The notes under the pieces: generated by a model | Databases searched by the model: none | What the model saw: only the letters and a program-made list of their open reading frames with translations | Told to the model about the DNA's origin: nothing | From: Methylobacillus methanolivorans | GTDB lineage: Bacteria > Pseudomonadota > Gammaproteobacteria > Burkholderiales > Methylophilaceae | Direction: 5' to 3' | Length of the DNA stretch: 64,000 bases | Assembly: GCF_020531845.1 (NCBI RefSeq) | Contig: NZ_JAJAVF010000002.1 | Span: forward strand, 531,543-595,542 | Part shown: in pieces, positions 25,101 through 34,632 of the stretch | Layout: each line of letters starts with the position of its first letter | Position numbering within the stretch: position 1 is the stretch's first letter | Position numbers and translations under genes: made by a program

Positions 25101-27088
25101 TGGCAGGCTCCGGTTCTACCGTTAATTTTACTGGTACGACGACCATTGCTCAAAGTGTGGCAAGCGATGGTGCAAGTTACACATTTAATGGCGATACCAG
25201 CATTGGCAGTAATGTCAGCGCCACTGATCATGCTCAATTGCAATTTAATGGCAACACCACGACGGTGGCTGGTGGGGTATCAAGCAGCGACAGTACCGCC
25301 CTGCAATTTAACAGCAGCACAACCACTATTGCTGGCGAGCTTAACCTTACTGGTGCATCCTCCGCTGTGTTCAACGGTGCGGTTAGCATTGATGGTGTCG
25401 TGAATGCAAACCAGAGCGCCCTGACCTTTGCTAGCGCCACGACGTTGAATCATGGATTGATTGCCGAAGGTGCGCAGGTGTTGTTCAGCCGCACTGCGGC
25501 GACCACGATTACTGGAGATGTAAGTCTCAGCCAGGGTGCGGTGACGCACGGCGGTACCATTGCCACACCTATCGTGGTCACAGGCAATGCGGTTGTTGAT
25601 ACGAGCGCCACCCTGGGGGGGAACTTCATCTTTAGTGGCACACTGACTGGTAGTGGCACCATAGGCCCAGGTAACTCTGTTGGTACCCAAACGTATGGAT
25701 CAGTTGCAGGTTTCAGCGGCACTTATGTGGCGGAAGTCAACGCTGCTGGTCAGTCTGACTTGGTGCATATTACCGATACCGGTGTTTCCAATCTTGGTGG
25801 CATCACATTGGCTGTGACGCAGGAAAACGGTAATGGCGGCTATTTGCTCAACCATCGCTACACCATCTTGACGACTGATGGCACTTTGGGCACGCCGTTT
25901 TCGTCCAGCTCATGGACGGGTGGCGGATTAGTTAGCCTGAACACTTTTTATAATCTCGATAATGTTGAAGTCAGCTTATCCATCGACCAAGCCGCTGTTG
26001 ATAACGTGCAATCCAGCCTGAATCACAATCAACGCGCTGTGCTTGGTGGTGCTTTAATGGTGGCCGGCAGCAACTCGTTCCTTGATGCCGCACTGCAACA
26101 GCAGGATACTGCGGCCGCATTGGATCAATTATCGGGCGAGATCCATGCCTCAGCGCGCAATACCTTGATCGAAGACAGCCGTTTTGTACGCAATGCCTCT
26201 TTGGATCGCGTGCGCCAGGCGTTTGGCTCAGTCGCCGCTATGGGCAACAACAGTACCGTGGATGGCGGTGCATATACCACCTGGACGCAGGTGGTTGGCA
26301 ATTGGGGGCACGATAGCGGTACCCAGAATGCAGCACGGTTGAGCCGACGTACTGGAGGGTTATTGTTTGGTGCAGATACTCAACTGAGCAATAACTGGCG
26401 CGTGGGTGCTTTGGGTGGATATACCGACAGTAATCAAAGCCTGAGTGACAGGCGCTCTTCTGCCAGCGTGCGCAGTTATCACTTTGGTGTTTACGGCGGA
26501 ACAGAGTGGGATCAGCTTAGCCTGAGGCTTGGGGCTAGCCATAGCTGGCATGACATCAGCACGCAACGCAATGTGGCTTTTTCCGGTCTTTCAGCACAAA
26601 GCAAATCTGACTATGATGGCCGCACTATGCAAGGTTTTGCTGATTTGGGCTATCGTCTGGATGCTGGTCGCCTGGCATTGGAGCCATTTATTACACTGGC
26701 GCATGTTTACGTGCATACCGATGCTTTCCAGGAAAAACAAGGTGCCGCACTACATGGCCGCAGTCAGGGCACAGATACTACCTTTGCCACTCTGGGGCTA
26801 CGTGTAGCACAGCAGTTAGGGCAGGGACAAGGTAGTGCCGTTTTGCGTGGCTCGCTCGCTTGGCGTGCTGCAAGTGGTGATACCCGCGAGCGTGCCCAAC
26901 TTGCCTTTACCGGCGGAGATGCGTTTTCCATCTCTGGTACGCCAGTGCGTCGTGAGAGTGTGGTGCTCGATGCCGGAGTCGATATCTATGCGACAGACCG
27001 CGTCAACCTGAGCTTCTCCTACATCGGGCAATATGCACCCAGGGCGGAGGATCATAGCGTTCGAGCTAATCTGAGTTGGCAGTTCTGA
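22193..27088 (+). CDS. Large autotransporter (type Va) with a lectin-like N-terminal domain and beta-helix passenger
   Basis: A 1631-residue autotransporter. The GTG start is set by the run AAGGGGGG that ends 6 bases upstream. The N-terminus is an extended signal peptide: ESPR motif MNNTYKTIWN and VVSE, then the ordinary signal ending near AIALA at about 52. Residues about 57-275 form a beta-sandwich-like, Trp-rich domain reminiscent of concanavalin-A/LamG folds. From about 280 to 1250 the passenger is Gly/Ser/Thr/Asn-rich, with degenerate repeats of the kind AYGANASNGGQVNLEGVTI and SYGVRADSGGSMTLNGV, as in a right-handed beta-helix. The last 280 or so residues form the outer-membrane barrel and end in WQF, the C-terminal aromatic signature. 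It is a probable surface adhesin. It lies 77 bp after the c-di-GMP-related regulator and is closed by a strong terminator. Confidence 0.93.
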   Translation: MNNTYKTIWNAARQMYLVVSETVASQGGRGVLASSMMTAGLVYAGSHAAIALADSTVYTPYEVSMNPSAWTQDRGGSPALALVEWEGRDALKLSVNPPATTDSFNNWQGYSQRTTVSAGASFLRGDLWINSDWQTGTSTDFVNTGMWGSAMPESVAAAGSYVNNEAAFPIIHFSNQDGAGHLRVWDEGEWVDLLQTASLINYGSWNTLDLRLLPAENLIEYYFNGELVYSWNPPETASGTPSQFWAMYLKARNNGVTVFDTYWSRLLAGQVYVNGDIVGDTSGDVVVDAGAIAQVASGATIAGTLLAEGSTTQQAGANFAGSAVVTGSLIGDNASFVFSSNGNDVVSIEGNVELENGASASGGSSTQPIQVGGNIKLDGATLGGSWAVEHGYLIAANDSVALLNASHFSGTVNGAANGVVKSDASGIVMSGGSVSNAGTGSAVVAVSGGSYEGLGVDIATTGAGAYGAAAYSAGEINLHDGSVQTSGQAAHGLVADGSGSVAEATNTEISVAGSRAYGANASNGGQVNLEGVTINQSNLGAYGRGVSATGTGSSVAAHNTEIIISGTGTNGSDAPVGAVATRGASVVLENSTISMIGSNRSYGVRADSGGSMTLNGVQVSTIGTNSHAVLAWAATSGDTVGQETTVNIDGVRILTSGENSYGLFAQNAGAQVEAANISITTTGAIGRGLYAYNGGQLEATTGVINTSGDDAVGIQSSGTHSLIHANGIAVATSGERALGVSAGWPDGAEGIVVFDHGSIITSGQDAYGASAILGGLVRLQNSSVVTTASNVAAAFATAGGQLEISGSSLTSQQGAGIYLLNNATATLISTRVNAVGASILSELTEAGQVQNIVVGAGSVLTQNNGVLLQVNRNNDGLDGIINLTLANGSVSSGDIVDLDGMEAGRTGLTNLVVGAGAQWIGVVRGIHDVSAEDGATVVNTDGSPIAGSVSGGEGTTIVFTNGADIEGGVVAGSGSTVNFTGTTTIAQSVASDGASYTFNGDTSIGSNVSATDHAQLQFNGNTTTVAGGVSSSDSTALQFNSSTTTIAGELNLTGASSAVFNGAVSIDGVVNANQSALTFASATTLNHGLIAEGAQVLFSRTAATTITGDVSLSQGAVTHGGTIATPIVVTGNAVVDTSATLGGNFIFSGTLTGSGTIGPGNSVGTQTYGSVAGFSGTYVAEVNAAGQSDLVHITDTGVSNLGGITLAVTQENGNGGYLLNHRYTILTTDGTLGTPFSSSSWTGGGLVSLNTFYNLDNVEVSLSIDQAAVDNVQSSLNHNQRAVLGGALMVAGSNSFLDAALQQQDTAAALDQLSGEIHASARNTLIEDSRFVRNASLDRVRQAFGSVAAMGNNSTVDGGAYTTWTQVVGNWGHDSGTQNAARLSRRTGGLLFGADTQLSNNWRVGALGGYTDSNQSLSDRRSSASVRSYHFGVYGGTEWDQLSLRLGASHSWHDISTQRNVAFSGLSAQSKSDYDGRTMQGFADLGYRLDAGRLALEPFITLAHVYVHTDAFQEKQGAALHGRSQGTDTTFATLGLRVAQQLGQGQGSAVLRGSLAWRAASGDTRERAQLAFTGGDAFSISGTPVRRESVVLDAGVDIYATDRVNLSFSYIGQYAPRAEDHSVRANLSWQF

Positions 27089-27111
27089 TGACATCCGCTT
27101 GAGTATTTGCA

Positions 27112-27156
27112 TCACTAATAAAAAAGCCTGCTTGAAGCAGGCTTTTTTATTAGTGA
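27112..27156. terminator. Bidirectional terminator, 45-base perfect palindrome
   Basis: A perfect inverted repeat with 22-base arms around a single central base (27134). The GC-rich core GCCTGCTT/AAGCAGGC is flanked by A6 and T6, so it works in both directions for the convergent autotransporter and aminotransferase genes. Confidence 0.92.
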
Positions 27157-27172
27157 TTTATTTTACTTCGAC

Positions 27173-28366
27173 TTAAGCCAAGGCGCGCTCGATACGTGCA
27201 AGTGCGTTTTTCAGGTTGTCCATCGAGGTTGCAAAAGAGATACGGAAGTAACCTTCTGCACCAAATGCCGAGCCAGGTACGACGGCAACGCCTTCTTGTT
27301 CCAGCAGGTATTCAGAAAGGGCCATGTCATTGGCAGCCTTGATTTTGCCTGCAGCGAACAAATTGTTGATCGCTTCGCGAGCATCTGGGAAGGCATAGAA
27401 TGCACCACCTGCCTTGATACATTTCAGGCCCTTCATTTCGTTGAAACGTCGGACGACAAATTCATGGCGTTCGCGGAAGGCTTCCAACATGGGGGTGATG
27501 CACTCCTGCGGGCCTTCCAGTGCGGCTTGTGCCGCTACTTGTGAGATAGAGGCCGGGTTGGAAGTGGATTGTGATTGCAGGATTTCCATGGCCTTGATGA
27601 TATGGGCAGGGCCAGCGGCATAACCGATGCGCCAGCCAGTCATGGAGTAAGCCTTGGAAACGCCATTTAGCACGATGCAGCGATCCTTGAGCTCTGGGGT
27701 AGCATTGAGAATGTTGTAGAACTGTTCGCCAGTCAGGTTGACGTGTTCATACATATCATCCGTTGCTACCAGCACATGAGGATGCTTTTTCAATACTTCA
27801 CCCAGCGCCTTCAGCTCATCCAGCGAGTAGACTGCGCCGGTAGGGTTGGAGGGCGAGTTGATCATGAACAGTTTGGTTTTTGGGGTAATCGCCGCTTCCA
27901 GTTGTGCAGCCGTAAGCTTGAAACCTTGCTCAATACCGCACTCAATGATCACTGGTTTGGCACCTGCCACCAAAGCGATATCTGCATAAGAAACCCAGTA
28001 AGGAGCAGGCACGATGACTTCATCACCTGGGTTCAACACTGCAAGGGCAAGGTTGAAAATACATTGCTTGCCACCCACGCCGACGATCACTTCTTTGTCA
28101 GTATAGTCAAAGCCGTTTTCGTTCTTGAACTTGGCAACAATGGCCTTTTTCAGTCCGGGAATGCCCGCAACAGGGGTGTATTTGGTAAAGCCCTGATCAA
28201 TCGCTTTTTTTGCAGCGTCTTTAATATGCTGTGGAGTATCGAAATCCGGTTCACCTGCACCCAGGCCAATAATGTCACGGCCTTCTGCCTTGAGTTTTGC
28301 GGCACGGGCGGTGACAGCCAAGGTAGGTGATTCTTTGATGGATTGAACGCGCTGCGAGAGTTCCAA
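27173..28366 (-). CDS. aspC: Aspartate aminotransferase, PLP-dependent class I (subgroup I-beta type)
   Basis: A 397-residue aminotransferase that interconverts aspartate and 2-oxoglutarate with oxaloacetate and glutamate. The PLP Schiff-base lysine is K238 in NGVSKAYSMTGWR. The cofactor-binding SPSNPTG lies at 171-177, DDMYEH at 203-208, and the substrate-carboxylate arginine in the FRISFA segment near the C-terminus. Length and N-terminus (SQRVQSIKESPTLAV) match the thermophile/Rhizobium-type I-beta enzymes rather than E. coli AspC. Some members of this subgroup also use prephenate; whether this one does cannot be seen. It is probably transcribed alone. Confidence 0.93.
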   Translation of the reverse strand: MELSQRVQSIKESPTLAVTARAAKLKAEGRDIIGLGAGEPDFDTPQHIKDAAKKAIDQGFTKYTPVAGIPGLKKAIVAKFKNENGFDYTDKEVIVGVGGKQCIFNLALAVLNPGDEVIVPAPYWVSYADIALVAGAKPVIIECGIEQGFKLTAAQLEAAITPKTKLFMINSPSNPTGAVYSLDELKALGEVLKKHPHVLVATDDMYEHVNLTGEQFYNILNATPELKDRCIVLNGVSKAYSMTGWRIGYAAGPAHIIKAMEILQSQSTSNPASISQVAAQAALEGPQECITPMLEAFRERHEFVVRRFNEMKGLKCIKAGGAFYAFPDAREAINNLFAAGKIKAANDMALSEYLLEQEGVAVVPGSAFGAEGYFRISFATSMDNLKNALARIERALA

Positions 28367-28585
28367 GATCTAAAATCCTATAGATAAATAATGAAGACGA
28401 CGGCAAAACGTTAATTTTACTCACATTATCCATAATGCGGAATATGAAGCTGCACGATATTTTGCCGGGAGAGGTGCATATGTGAGCGCGACGATCTTTT
28501 AAGGGCACGCCTGAGTCGATTATGCCCTGGATGTTACTACTAACACTTTGACGTTGTGGATGTGATTCACACTGTCGGCCAGGCA

Positions 28586-29638
28586 TTAAGGGGTCGCAGA
28601 TGTTGGCTGATCCGGTGTCACAGGGCAATCCGAGGCGCAAGTGGTGGCTTTGCGTAACTCCATAGCCAATTGCTCGCTAATACGACTTAGCGATTGCGTC
28701 ATGGCTTGGACTTTGGCTTGATTACCTTGTTGTGCAGCAAGCAAGCCTAGGCGGAACATGGCATCAGTGTTTTGTGGATCGAACGTCAAGGCATGTTGAT
28801 AGCTGCCTTCAGCATCCTTAGCCTGCTTGAGTTGTTCTTGCGCGTAGCCCAACTCATACCATGCCTCGCTATTGTCAGGTTCGGCTGCTGTCCATTGCGA
28901 AGCAACTTGGAGTAAAGCGGGCCAGTTTTGCTGGATTTCAGGCATTGCTATCATCAGGAAATAAAGTCGTGACTGTTCTGTTGCTTCCCATAAGGTTTGC
29001 CCGATCAGAGGAAAGCGTGTTTGCGGCTGACGCATTTCCACTTGTTTTAACCATTCGATAGGCAGGGCATAGTAATAAGCTTGGCGCCCCAGCGTCTTGA
29101 ACGTATTGATACCAATCAATTCACCGGCCTCGTTATACAGGCCGCTACCGCTGGCGCCTAGGGCAAAGCGTGCGCTGCTACGGATGATGTGGGCATCGTC
29201 CAAGGCATAGAGGGACTTGATGTTTCCTGCCGAGATTAAAGGTGCAGCTACTCCGTTGGAGTGTCCGATAGCAATGACTTGCTCGCCTTTCTTCAATGCA
29301 TTGCTTGATCCCAACGTCACAGGCTTGAAGGGAAGGGGATCTGTGTGTAGCAGGCAGAGATCGTGCCAGACATCTGCCTGTACAGACTGCACGTGATAAA
29401 CATCTTCCCCTCGCGATATCCAGGGCTTGCCGGATTCACGGAGTACATGGCAATTGGTCAATACCTTGTCACTGGCGACGATGATGCCAGAGCCATAGCC
29501 CAGGCCGCCATCGGTGCGATAGGCACGCACCATAACAGTGGAGAAGAATGGTTCTATGAGCTTTTCCCGGTCAATCGCCCAGGCAGAGGCAATCGGAAAA
29601 AGTAACCATGGCACGGCAAACAGCAGCAGATAAGGCAT
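28586..29638 (-). CDS. Exported trypsin-like serine protease with C-terminal TPR repeats
   Basis: A 350-residue protein with a signal peptide ending in SAWA near residue 21. Residues about 35-205 form a chymotrypsin-fold protease: H64 in LTNCHV, D93 in WHDLCLL and the nucleophile S163 in GASGSGL, so the triad looks complete. It lacks the PDZ domains of HtrA/DegP. Instead it carries about two tetratricopeptide repeats at about 255-325 (AWYELGYAQEQLKQAKDAEG, then DAMFRLGLLAAQQGN). The C-terminal tail is short and contains two cysteines. Substrates are unknown; the TPR part suggests a bound partner. It diverges from uvrB. The 219 bases between it and aspC hold no gene that I can see. Confidence 0.85.
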   Translation of the reverse strand: MPYLLLFAVPWLLFPIASAWAIDREKLIEPFFSTVMVRAYRTDGGLGYGSGIIVASDKVLTNCHVLRESGKPWISRGEDVYHVQSVQADVWHDLCLLHTDPLPFKPVTLGSSNALKKGEQVIAIGHSNGVAAPLISAGNIKSLYALDDAHIIRSSARFALGASGSGLYNEAGELIGINTFKTLGRQAYYYALPIEWLKQVEMRQPQTRFPLIGQTLWEATEQSRLYFLMIAMPEIQQNWPALLQVASQWTAAEPDNSEAWYELGYAQEQLKQAKDAEGSYQHALTFDPQNTDAMFRLGLLAAQQGNQAKVQAMTQSLSRISEQLAMELRKATTCASDCPVTPDQPTSATP

Positions 29639-29755
29639 ATTCGCTCCAGGCTAACCCAGGAAAAAGATGCAACATGCTGGAAAGAAGCACAGGAACAGGC
29701 GCGCAGAAGGGCATTGGCCTGTTAAAATCCTGATTCCTTCTCATAGGTGATTGAT

Positions 29756-31795
29756 GTGATTGTCACTTTCCCAAACAGTAAATACAAGCTTTTTCAGCCA
29801 TTCCCACCTGCGGGGGATCAACCTACAGCTATAGAGCAGTTGACCGAGGGAATCAACGAGGGCTTGAAGTTTCAGACCTTGCTGGGTGTTACAGGCTCCG
29901 GCAAGACCTATACCATGGCCAATGTCATTGCCCGCACAGGTCGGCCTGCGATCGTGATGGCACCGAACAAGACGCTGGCTGCCCAGTTGTATTCCGAATT
30001 CAAGGAGTTCTTTCCCGAGAATGCGGTTGAGTATTTCGTTTCCTATTACGATTACTACCAGCCTGAGGCTTATGTGCCGTCGCGTGACCTGTTCATTGAG
30101 AAGGACTCCAGCATTAATGACCATATCGAGCAGATGCGGCTTTCTGCCACTAAGGCATTGCTTGAGCGTGAAGACAGTATCATCGTGGCGACAGTGTCAG
30201 CGATTTACGGTATTGGCGACCCAGGTGAATATCATGGCATGGTGTTACATATTCATCTGGGCATGAAGATCAGCCAGCGCGATATCGTCAATAAGTTGAT
30301 CGCGATGCAGTATGAGCGCAATGACTTCGATTTCTCGCGTGGCGCGTTCCGTGTACGTGGCGACGTGTTGGATGTATTCCCTTCGGAAAATAGCGAGACT
30401 GCAGTACGTATCAGCCTGTTTGATGACGAAATTGAAGGGATCACCCTGTTTGACCCACTCACCGGGCAGATTTTCAACAAGATTCATAATTTCCGCATTT
30501 TCCCCTCCAGCCACTACGTGACAGCCCGCGAAGCGACCGTGCGCGCGATGGAGACTATCAAGCAGGAGTTGCGCGATCGTGTCGATTTCTACATCAAGAA
30601 CAATAAATTAGTAGAGGCGCAGCGTATTGAGCAGCGTACACGCTTTGACCTGGAAATGCTCAACGAGATAGGCTTCTGCAAGGGTATTGAGAATTACAGC
30701 CGTCATCTGACGGGGCGTAATCCAGGGGATGCGCCGCCAACCTTGATCGACTATCTGCCGAAAAATGCTCTGATGATCATTGATGAAAGTCATGTCACCG
30801 TGCCTCAAGTCGGCGGCATGTATAAAGGTGACCGCGCACGTAAGGAAAACCTGGTCGATTACGGTTTTCGCCTGCCATCGGCGATGGATAACCGACCGCT
30901 GAGGTTTGAAGAGTTTGAGCGCATTATTCCGCAATGCGTCTTTGTGAGTGCGACTCCGGCTGATTACGAAGCGGCGCATCAGCAGCGTGTGGTCGAACAA
31001 GTGGTCAGGCCAACTGGCCTCGTGGATCCTGAGATTACGATTAAGCCTGCCGACACTCAGGTTGATGATTTGCTCTCGGAAATCAAGCTGCGCGTGGATG
31101 TGGGCGAGCGTGTGCTGGCGACGACATTGACCAAGCGCATGGCGGAAGACCTGACTGATTACTTGTCTGATCATGGAGTGAAAGTACGTTATTTACACTC
31201 TGATATTGATACCGTGGAGCGGGTCGAGATTATTCGTGATCTGCGCCTTGGTGAATTTGATGTTCTGGTGGGTATCAATTTGCTGCGTGAGGGCTTGGAT
31301 ATCCCCGAGGTGTCTCTTGTTGCAGTGCTGGATGCTGACAAAGAGGGCTTCTTGCGCTCATCGCGATCGCTGATTCAGACAGCAGGCCGTGCTGCGCGTA
31401 ACCTGAATGGCAAGGTGATTTTCTATGCCAACACTGTCACACGCTCCATGAAGCTGGCGATGGATGAAACCCAGCGTCGCCGCGAGAAACAGATGGCTTT
31501 CAATGCAGAGCATGGTATTACGCCCAAGGGGGTTAATAAGCGCATCAAGGACATCATTGAAGGTGTCTACAGCAAGGAGGATGCGCAGCGCGAGCGCAAG
31601 GCTGCCGAGGAGCAAGCCAGCTATGGCCAGATGAGCGAGAAGCAGCTAGTGAAGGAAATGAAGCGTCTGGAAAAAGCCATGCATGATAGTGCCAAGAATC
31701 TGGAGTTTGAAAAGGCTGCTGATTATCGCGACCAGTTGAAGAAGCTCAAAAACAGTTTTTATGGTGCGGATGTGCCGGATGAAATGGCAGAGTAA
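29756..31795 (+). CDS. uvrB: Excinuclease ABC subunit B
   Basis: UvrB, the damage-verifying helicase-like subunit of nucleotide excision repair that is loaded by UvrA and recruits UvrC. From the GTG at 29756 it has 679 residues. This start has AGGTGA 5 bases upstream; a GTG at 29747 in the same frame lies too close to that site. Walker A is GVTGSGKT, the damage-probing beta-hairpin is [12 protein letters not shown], Walker B is IIDESH, the C-terminal helicase motif includes [13 protein letters not shown] and QTAGRAARN, and the last 35 residues form the UVR domain that binds UvrC. Nothing suggests altered function. Confidence 0.97.
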   Translation: MIVTFPNSKYKLFQPFPPAGDQPTAIEQLTEGINEGLKFQTLLGVTGSGKTYTMANVIARTGRPAIVMAPNKTLAAQLYSEFKEFFPENAVEYFVSYYDYYQPEAYVPSRDLFIEKDSSINDHIEQMRLSATKALLEREDSIIVATVSAIYGIGDPGEYHGMVLHIHLGMKISQRDIVNKLIAMQYERNDFDFSRGAFRVRGDVLDVFPSENSETAVRISLFDDEIEGITLFDPLTGQIFNKIHNFRIFPSSHYVTAREATVRAMETIKQELRDRVDFYIKNNKLVEAQRIEQRTRFDLEMLNEIGFCKGIENYSRHLTGRNPGDAPPTLIDYLPKNALMIIDESHVTVPQVGGMYKGDRARKENLVDYGFRLPSAMDNRPLRFEEFERIIPQCVFVSATPADYEAAHQQRVVEQVVRPTGLVDPEITIKPADTQVDDLLSEIKLRVDVGERVLATTLTKRMAEDLTDYLSDHGVKVRYLHSDIDTVERVEIIRDLRLGEFDVLVGINLLREGLDIPEVSLVAVLDADKEGFLRSSRSLIQTAGRAARNLNGKVIFYANTVTRSMKLAMDETQRRREKQMAFNAEHGITPKGVNKRIKDIIEGVYSKEDAQRERKAAEEQASYGQMSEKQLVKEMKRLEKAMHDSAKNLEFEKAADYRDQLKKLKNSFYGADVPDEMAE

Positions 31796-31883
31796 TGACG
31801 CGTGATCTGCTTTGATGATCTGACTAGCTTAATAGCCTCTGCTTGTCTAAGGTACTAAGTAGTTAGAGCCAGCCCTTGGAAAG

Positions 31884-31913
31884 AAAAAAGCCCTGACAAG
31901 TCAGGGCTTTTTT
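31884..31913. terminator. Bidirectional terminator between uvrB and rne
   Basis: AAAAAAGCCCTGAC at 31884-31897 pairs perfectly with GTCAGGGCTTTTTT at 31900-31913 around a 2-base gap (effective 4-base loop). It serves both convergent genes. Confidence 0.9.
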
Positions 31914-31926
31914 ATGGTGGTTTATT

Positions 31927-34632
31927 TTACTTCTGTGTTTCTACCATCACCAGTTCTGCGCTGCCAGCTTCATCCTTGGCGGCCTTTTGCTGCCAGGCTG
32001 CGGGTTTGCGTGCTGCACGTTTTGCAGGTGCTTCTTCTACAGGAGCTGCGGCTTGAGCTGTATCCGCCTTGGTTTCTACCAGTTGCAAACCTGAGTCAGC
32101 CAAGTCTGCAGGCTTTTCTGTTTCAGCCTTGCGGCGACGTGGTGCACGAGGCTTCTTCTCAGGCTTCGCAGCAGCAGTTTCCGTTGTAGCATCCTCAGTT
32201 GCAACCTCAGTCGCTTGGGCTGGCTCAGCGGTTGCAGGTACCTTATCTCCAGCAGGCTTTTTGGCAGATGTTTTCTCTGCTGGTGCTTGCTTGGGAGCTG
32301 TCTCCACTACAGTCAAGTTTTCTTCAACAGCTGCCGCTTCTGTTTTAGTCGCAGGCAATGATGCTGGCGTCTCAGCTGTTGTTGTGGTTTCAGCAGGAGC
32401 TGTTTCAGCCTTTTCCTTGACGACCGGAGTAGGGGTGGTTTCAGCGATCACAGCTGCCTTTGGTGCTTCCGCGGGCACTGGTGTCTCTGCTGGAGCTACG
32501 GCCTCAGGGGTAATACGTACATCTTCTGCCACTTGTTGACGGTTTTCACGATTCGCATTTTCGTTGCGTGGCTGACGCTCACGACGACCATTACGACCAC
32601 GACGATTACCGCGTTGCTCCTGGCTTGCCTCTACAGGTGCGTCTGCTTGGGCCGATGGATTTGCCAACGCTTGTTGCGGCTTAGGCTGGCGTTCGTTTCG
32701 TTCTGGACGCTCTGCTTTTTCCTGGCGAGGCTGCTGAGCTCGCTGTTCAGGCTGTTGCTGGCGGCGTTCTTGCTGATTGCCACGTTGCTCTTTGCGCGGT
32801 TCTTGGCGAGCTTCATTCTGCGGCTGACGCTCATTGTTGCCATTACGTTCGCTGCCGTTACGCTCATTACGACGGTTATTATTGCGTCGCTGGTTACGGT
32901 TGTTGTCGCGTCGCTGGCTTTCTTCCTGTGGCTTAGCTTCTGGCTTGGTCGCAGTAACACTTGCCAGCCAGGACTTGAAGCGACCAAGTAGGGAGGTGCT
33001 GCTTGGCTTTTCCTTGGCTGCCGGAGCAGGTGAAGCCGGGGTAATACCCTTGACGGCTGCTTCTGGCTTGGCAGGCTTGGGTGCTTGTGCGATAGCGGTT
33101 TCAATGGTGTCGGACGGTAGCTCGACCATTTCATAGCTGGCACGACCAGTTTCTTCTACATCATCGTGACGGATGCGCAGGATGTTGTAGTTAGGGGTTT
33201 CCATGTGGATATTGGGGATCAACACCACTTGTACGCCCATGCGTTGCTCAATCTTGTGGATTTCAGAGCGCTTTTCGTTGAGCAGGAAGGTAGCGGCTTC
33301 GACAGGCAGTTGTACCTGGATGATGGCGCTGTTTTCCTTCATGGCTTCTTCCTGTGTGATGCGCAGGATATGCAATGCAGTCGATTCAATACCGCGAATA
33401 TGGCCGGTGCCATGGCAGCGTGGGCAAGGAATGTGGTTGCTTTCACCCAAGCTAGGGCGCAGGCGCTGGCGGGAAAGCTCTAATAGGCCAAAGCGCGAGA
33501 TCTTGCCGGTCTGTACGCGGGCACGGTCATGGTGCAGTGCATCGCGCAGGCGGTTTTCCACTTCACGCTGGTTGCGCTGGCTTTCCATATCAATGAAATC
33601 AATGACGACCAAGCCACCCAAGTCGCGTAGGCGCAATTGGCGGGCCACTTCATCCGCAGCTTCCAGGTTGGTATTGAATGCCGTTTGTTCAATGTCGCTA
33701 CCCTTGGTGGAACGGCCAGAGTTAACGTCAACCGACACGAGTGCCTCGGTGTGGTCAATGACGATAGCGCCGCCAGAGGGTAGGCGTACTTCGCGGGCGA
33801 ATGCTGATTCGATCTGGTGTTCGATCTGGAAGCGGGAGAATAGCGGGATTTCATCGCGATACAGTTTGACGCGTGACACATTATTGGGCATCACATGATT
33901 CATGAACTGGATGGCTTGTTCATGAATGTCAGGGGTATCAATGAGGATTTCGCCAATGTCAGGCTGGAAATAGTCACGGATAGCGCGAATAACCAAGCTA
34001 CCTTCCTGGTAGATCAGGAAAGGACCACTCTGGATGGTAGAAGCGCTTTCTACAGCAGTCCAGAGTTGCAGCAGGTAGTTAAGATCCCATTGCAGCTCTT
34101 CCACGCTACGTCCAATACCAGCGGTACGGGCAATAATGCTCATGCCACTTGGCACTTGCAGTTGAGCCATGGTGTCGCGCAATTCGTTACGCTCTTCGCC
34201 TTCAATACGGCGAGAAACACCACCGCCCCGTGGATTGTTAGGCATCAATACCAGGTAACGGCCTGCCAGTGACACAAATGTCGTCAGAGCTGCGCCTTTA
34301 TTGCCGCGCTCGTCCTTGTCGACCTGAACAATCAGTTCCTGGCCTTCTTTCAGTACATCCTGGATGCGTGGGCTACGGCCTGCATCGCCATCATTCTGAA
34401 AATAACTACGAGCAACTTCTTTGAAAGGAAGGAAGCCATGGCGATCAGTGCCATAGTTGACAAAGGCGGCTTCAAGGGATGGTTCTATGCGGGTGATGAC
34501 ACCCTTGTAGATATTACTTTTGCGCTGTTCTTTGCCGGCGGACTCGATGTCGAGATCGATGAGTTTTTGTCCGTCGACAATCGCGACGCGTAATTCTTCT
34601 GATTGCGTCGCATTAAATAGCATGCGTTTCAT
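31927..34632 (-). CDS. rne: Ribonuclease E
   Basis: A 901-residue endoribonuclease E, the core of RNA decay and of rRNA and tRNA processing. The catalytic half has the S1 domain (about 36-125), the 5' sensor, and a DNase I-like domain with the metal-binding D302 (VDVNSG) and D345 (VVIDFID). The Zn-link is CPRC at 403-406. After about residue 520 the protein becomes low-complexity: an Arg/Asn/Gln-rich stretch (about 570-700) resembling the RNA-binding AR region, then an Ala/Glu/Thr/Pro-rich tail of about 200 residues where partners would dock. It reads away from rluC, with a long space between, as in other bacteria where the rne leader mediates feedback control. Confidence 0.96.
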   Translation of the reverse strand: MKRMLFNATQSEELRVAIVDGQKLIDLDIESAGKEQRKSNIYKGVITRIEPSLEAAFVNYGTDRHGFLPFKEVARSYFQNDGDAGRSPRIQDVLKEGQELIVQVDKDERGNKGAALTTFVSLAGRYLVLMPNNPRGGGVSRRIEGEERNELRDTMAQLQVPSGMSIIARTAGIGRSVEELQWDLNYLLQLWTAVESASTIQSGPFLIYQEGSLVIRAIRDYFQPDIGEILIDTPDIHEQAIQFMNHVMPNNVSRVKLYRDEIPLFSRFQIEHQIESAFAREVRLPSGGAIVIDHTEALVSVDVNSGRSTKGSDIEQTAFNTNLEAADEVARQLRLRDLGGLVVIDFIDMESQRNQREVENRLRDALHHDRARVQTGKISRFGLLELSRQRLRPSLGESNHIPCPRCHGTGHIRGIESTALHILRITQEEAMKENSAIIQVQLPVEAATFLLNEKRSEIHKIEQRMGVQVVLIPNIHMETPNYNILRIRHDDVEETGRASYEMVELPSDTIETAIAQAPKPAKPEAAVKGITPASPAPAAKEKPSSTSLLGRFKSWLASVTATKPEAKPQEESQRRDNNRNQRRNNNRRNERNGSERNGNNERQPQNEARQEPRKEQRGNQQERRQQQPEQRAQQPRQEKAERPERNERQPKPQQALANPSAQADAPVEASQEQRGNRRGRNGRRERQPRNENANRENRQQVAEDVRITPEAVAPAETPVPAEAPKAAVIAETTPTPVVKEKAETAPAETTTTAETPASLPATKTEAAAVEENLTVVETAPKQAPAEKTSAKKPAGDKVPATAEPAQATEVATEDATTETAAAKPEKKPRAPRRRKAETEKPADLADSGLQLVETKADTAQAAAPVEEAPAKRAARKPAAWQQKAAKDEAGSAELVMVETQK

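Noticed and set aside
24972..25403. Plus-strand frame inside the autotransporter in another phase
   Set aside because: It arises from the repetitive Gly/Thr/Ser coding of the passenger and has no binding site.
22193..27088. Possible repeat array or CRISPR-like periodicity
   Set aside because: The periodicity is in degenerate coding repeats of a beta-helix; no constant repeat with unique spacers occurs here or anywhere in the window.
32069..32991. Two hydrophobic plus-strand frames opposite the rne tail
   Set aside because: They are antisense products of the Ala/Glu- and Arg/Gln-rich codons of RNase E, not membrane proteins.
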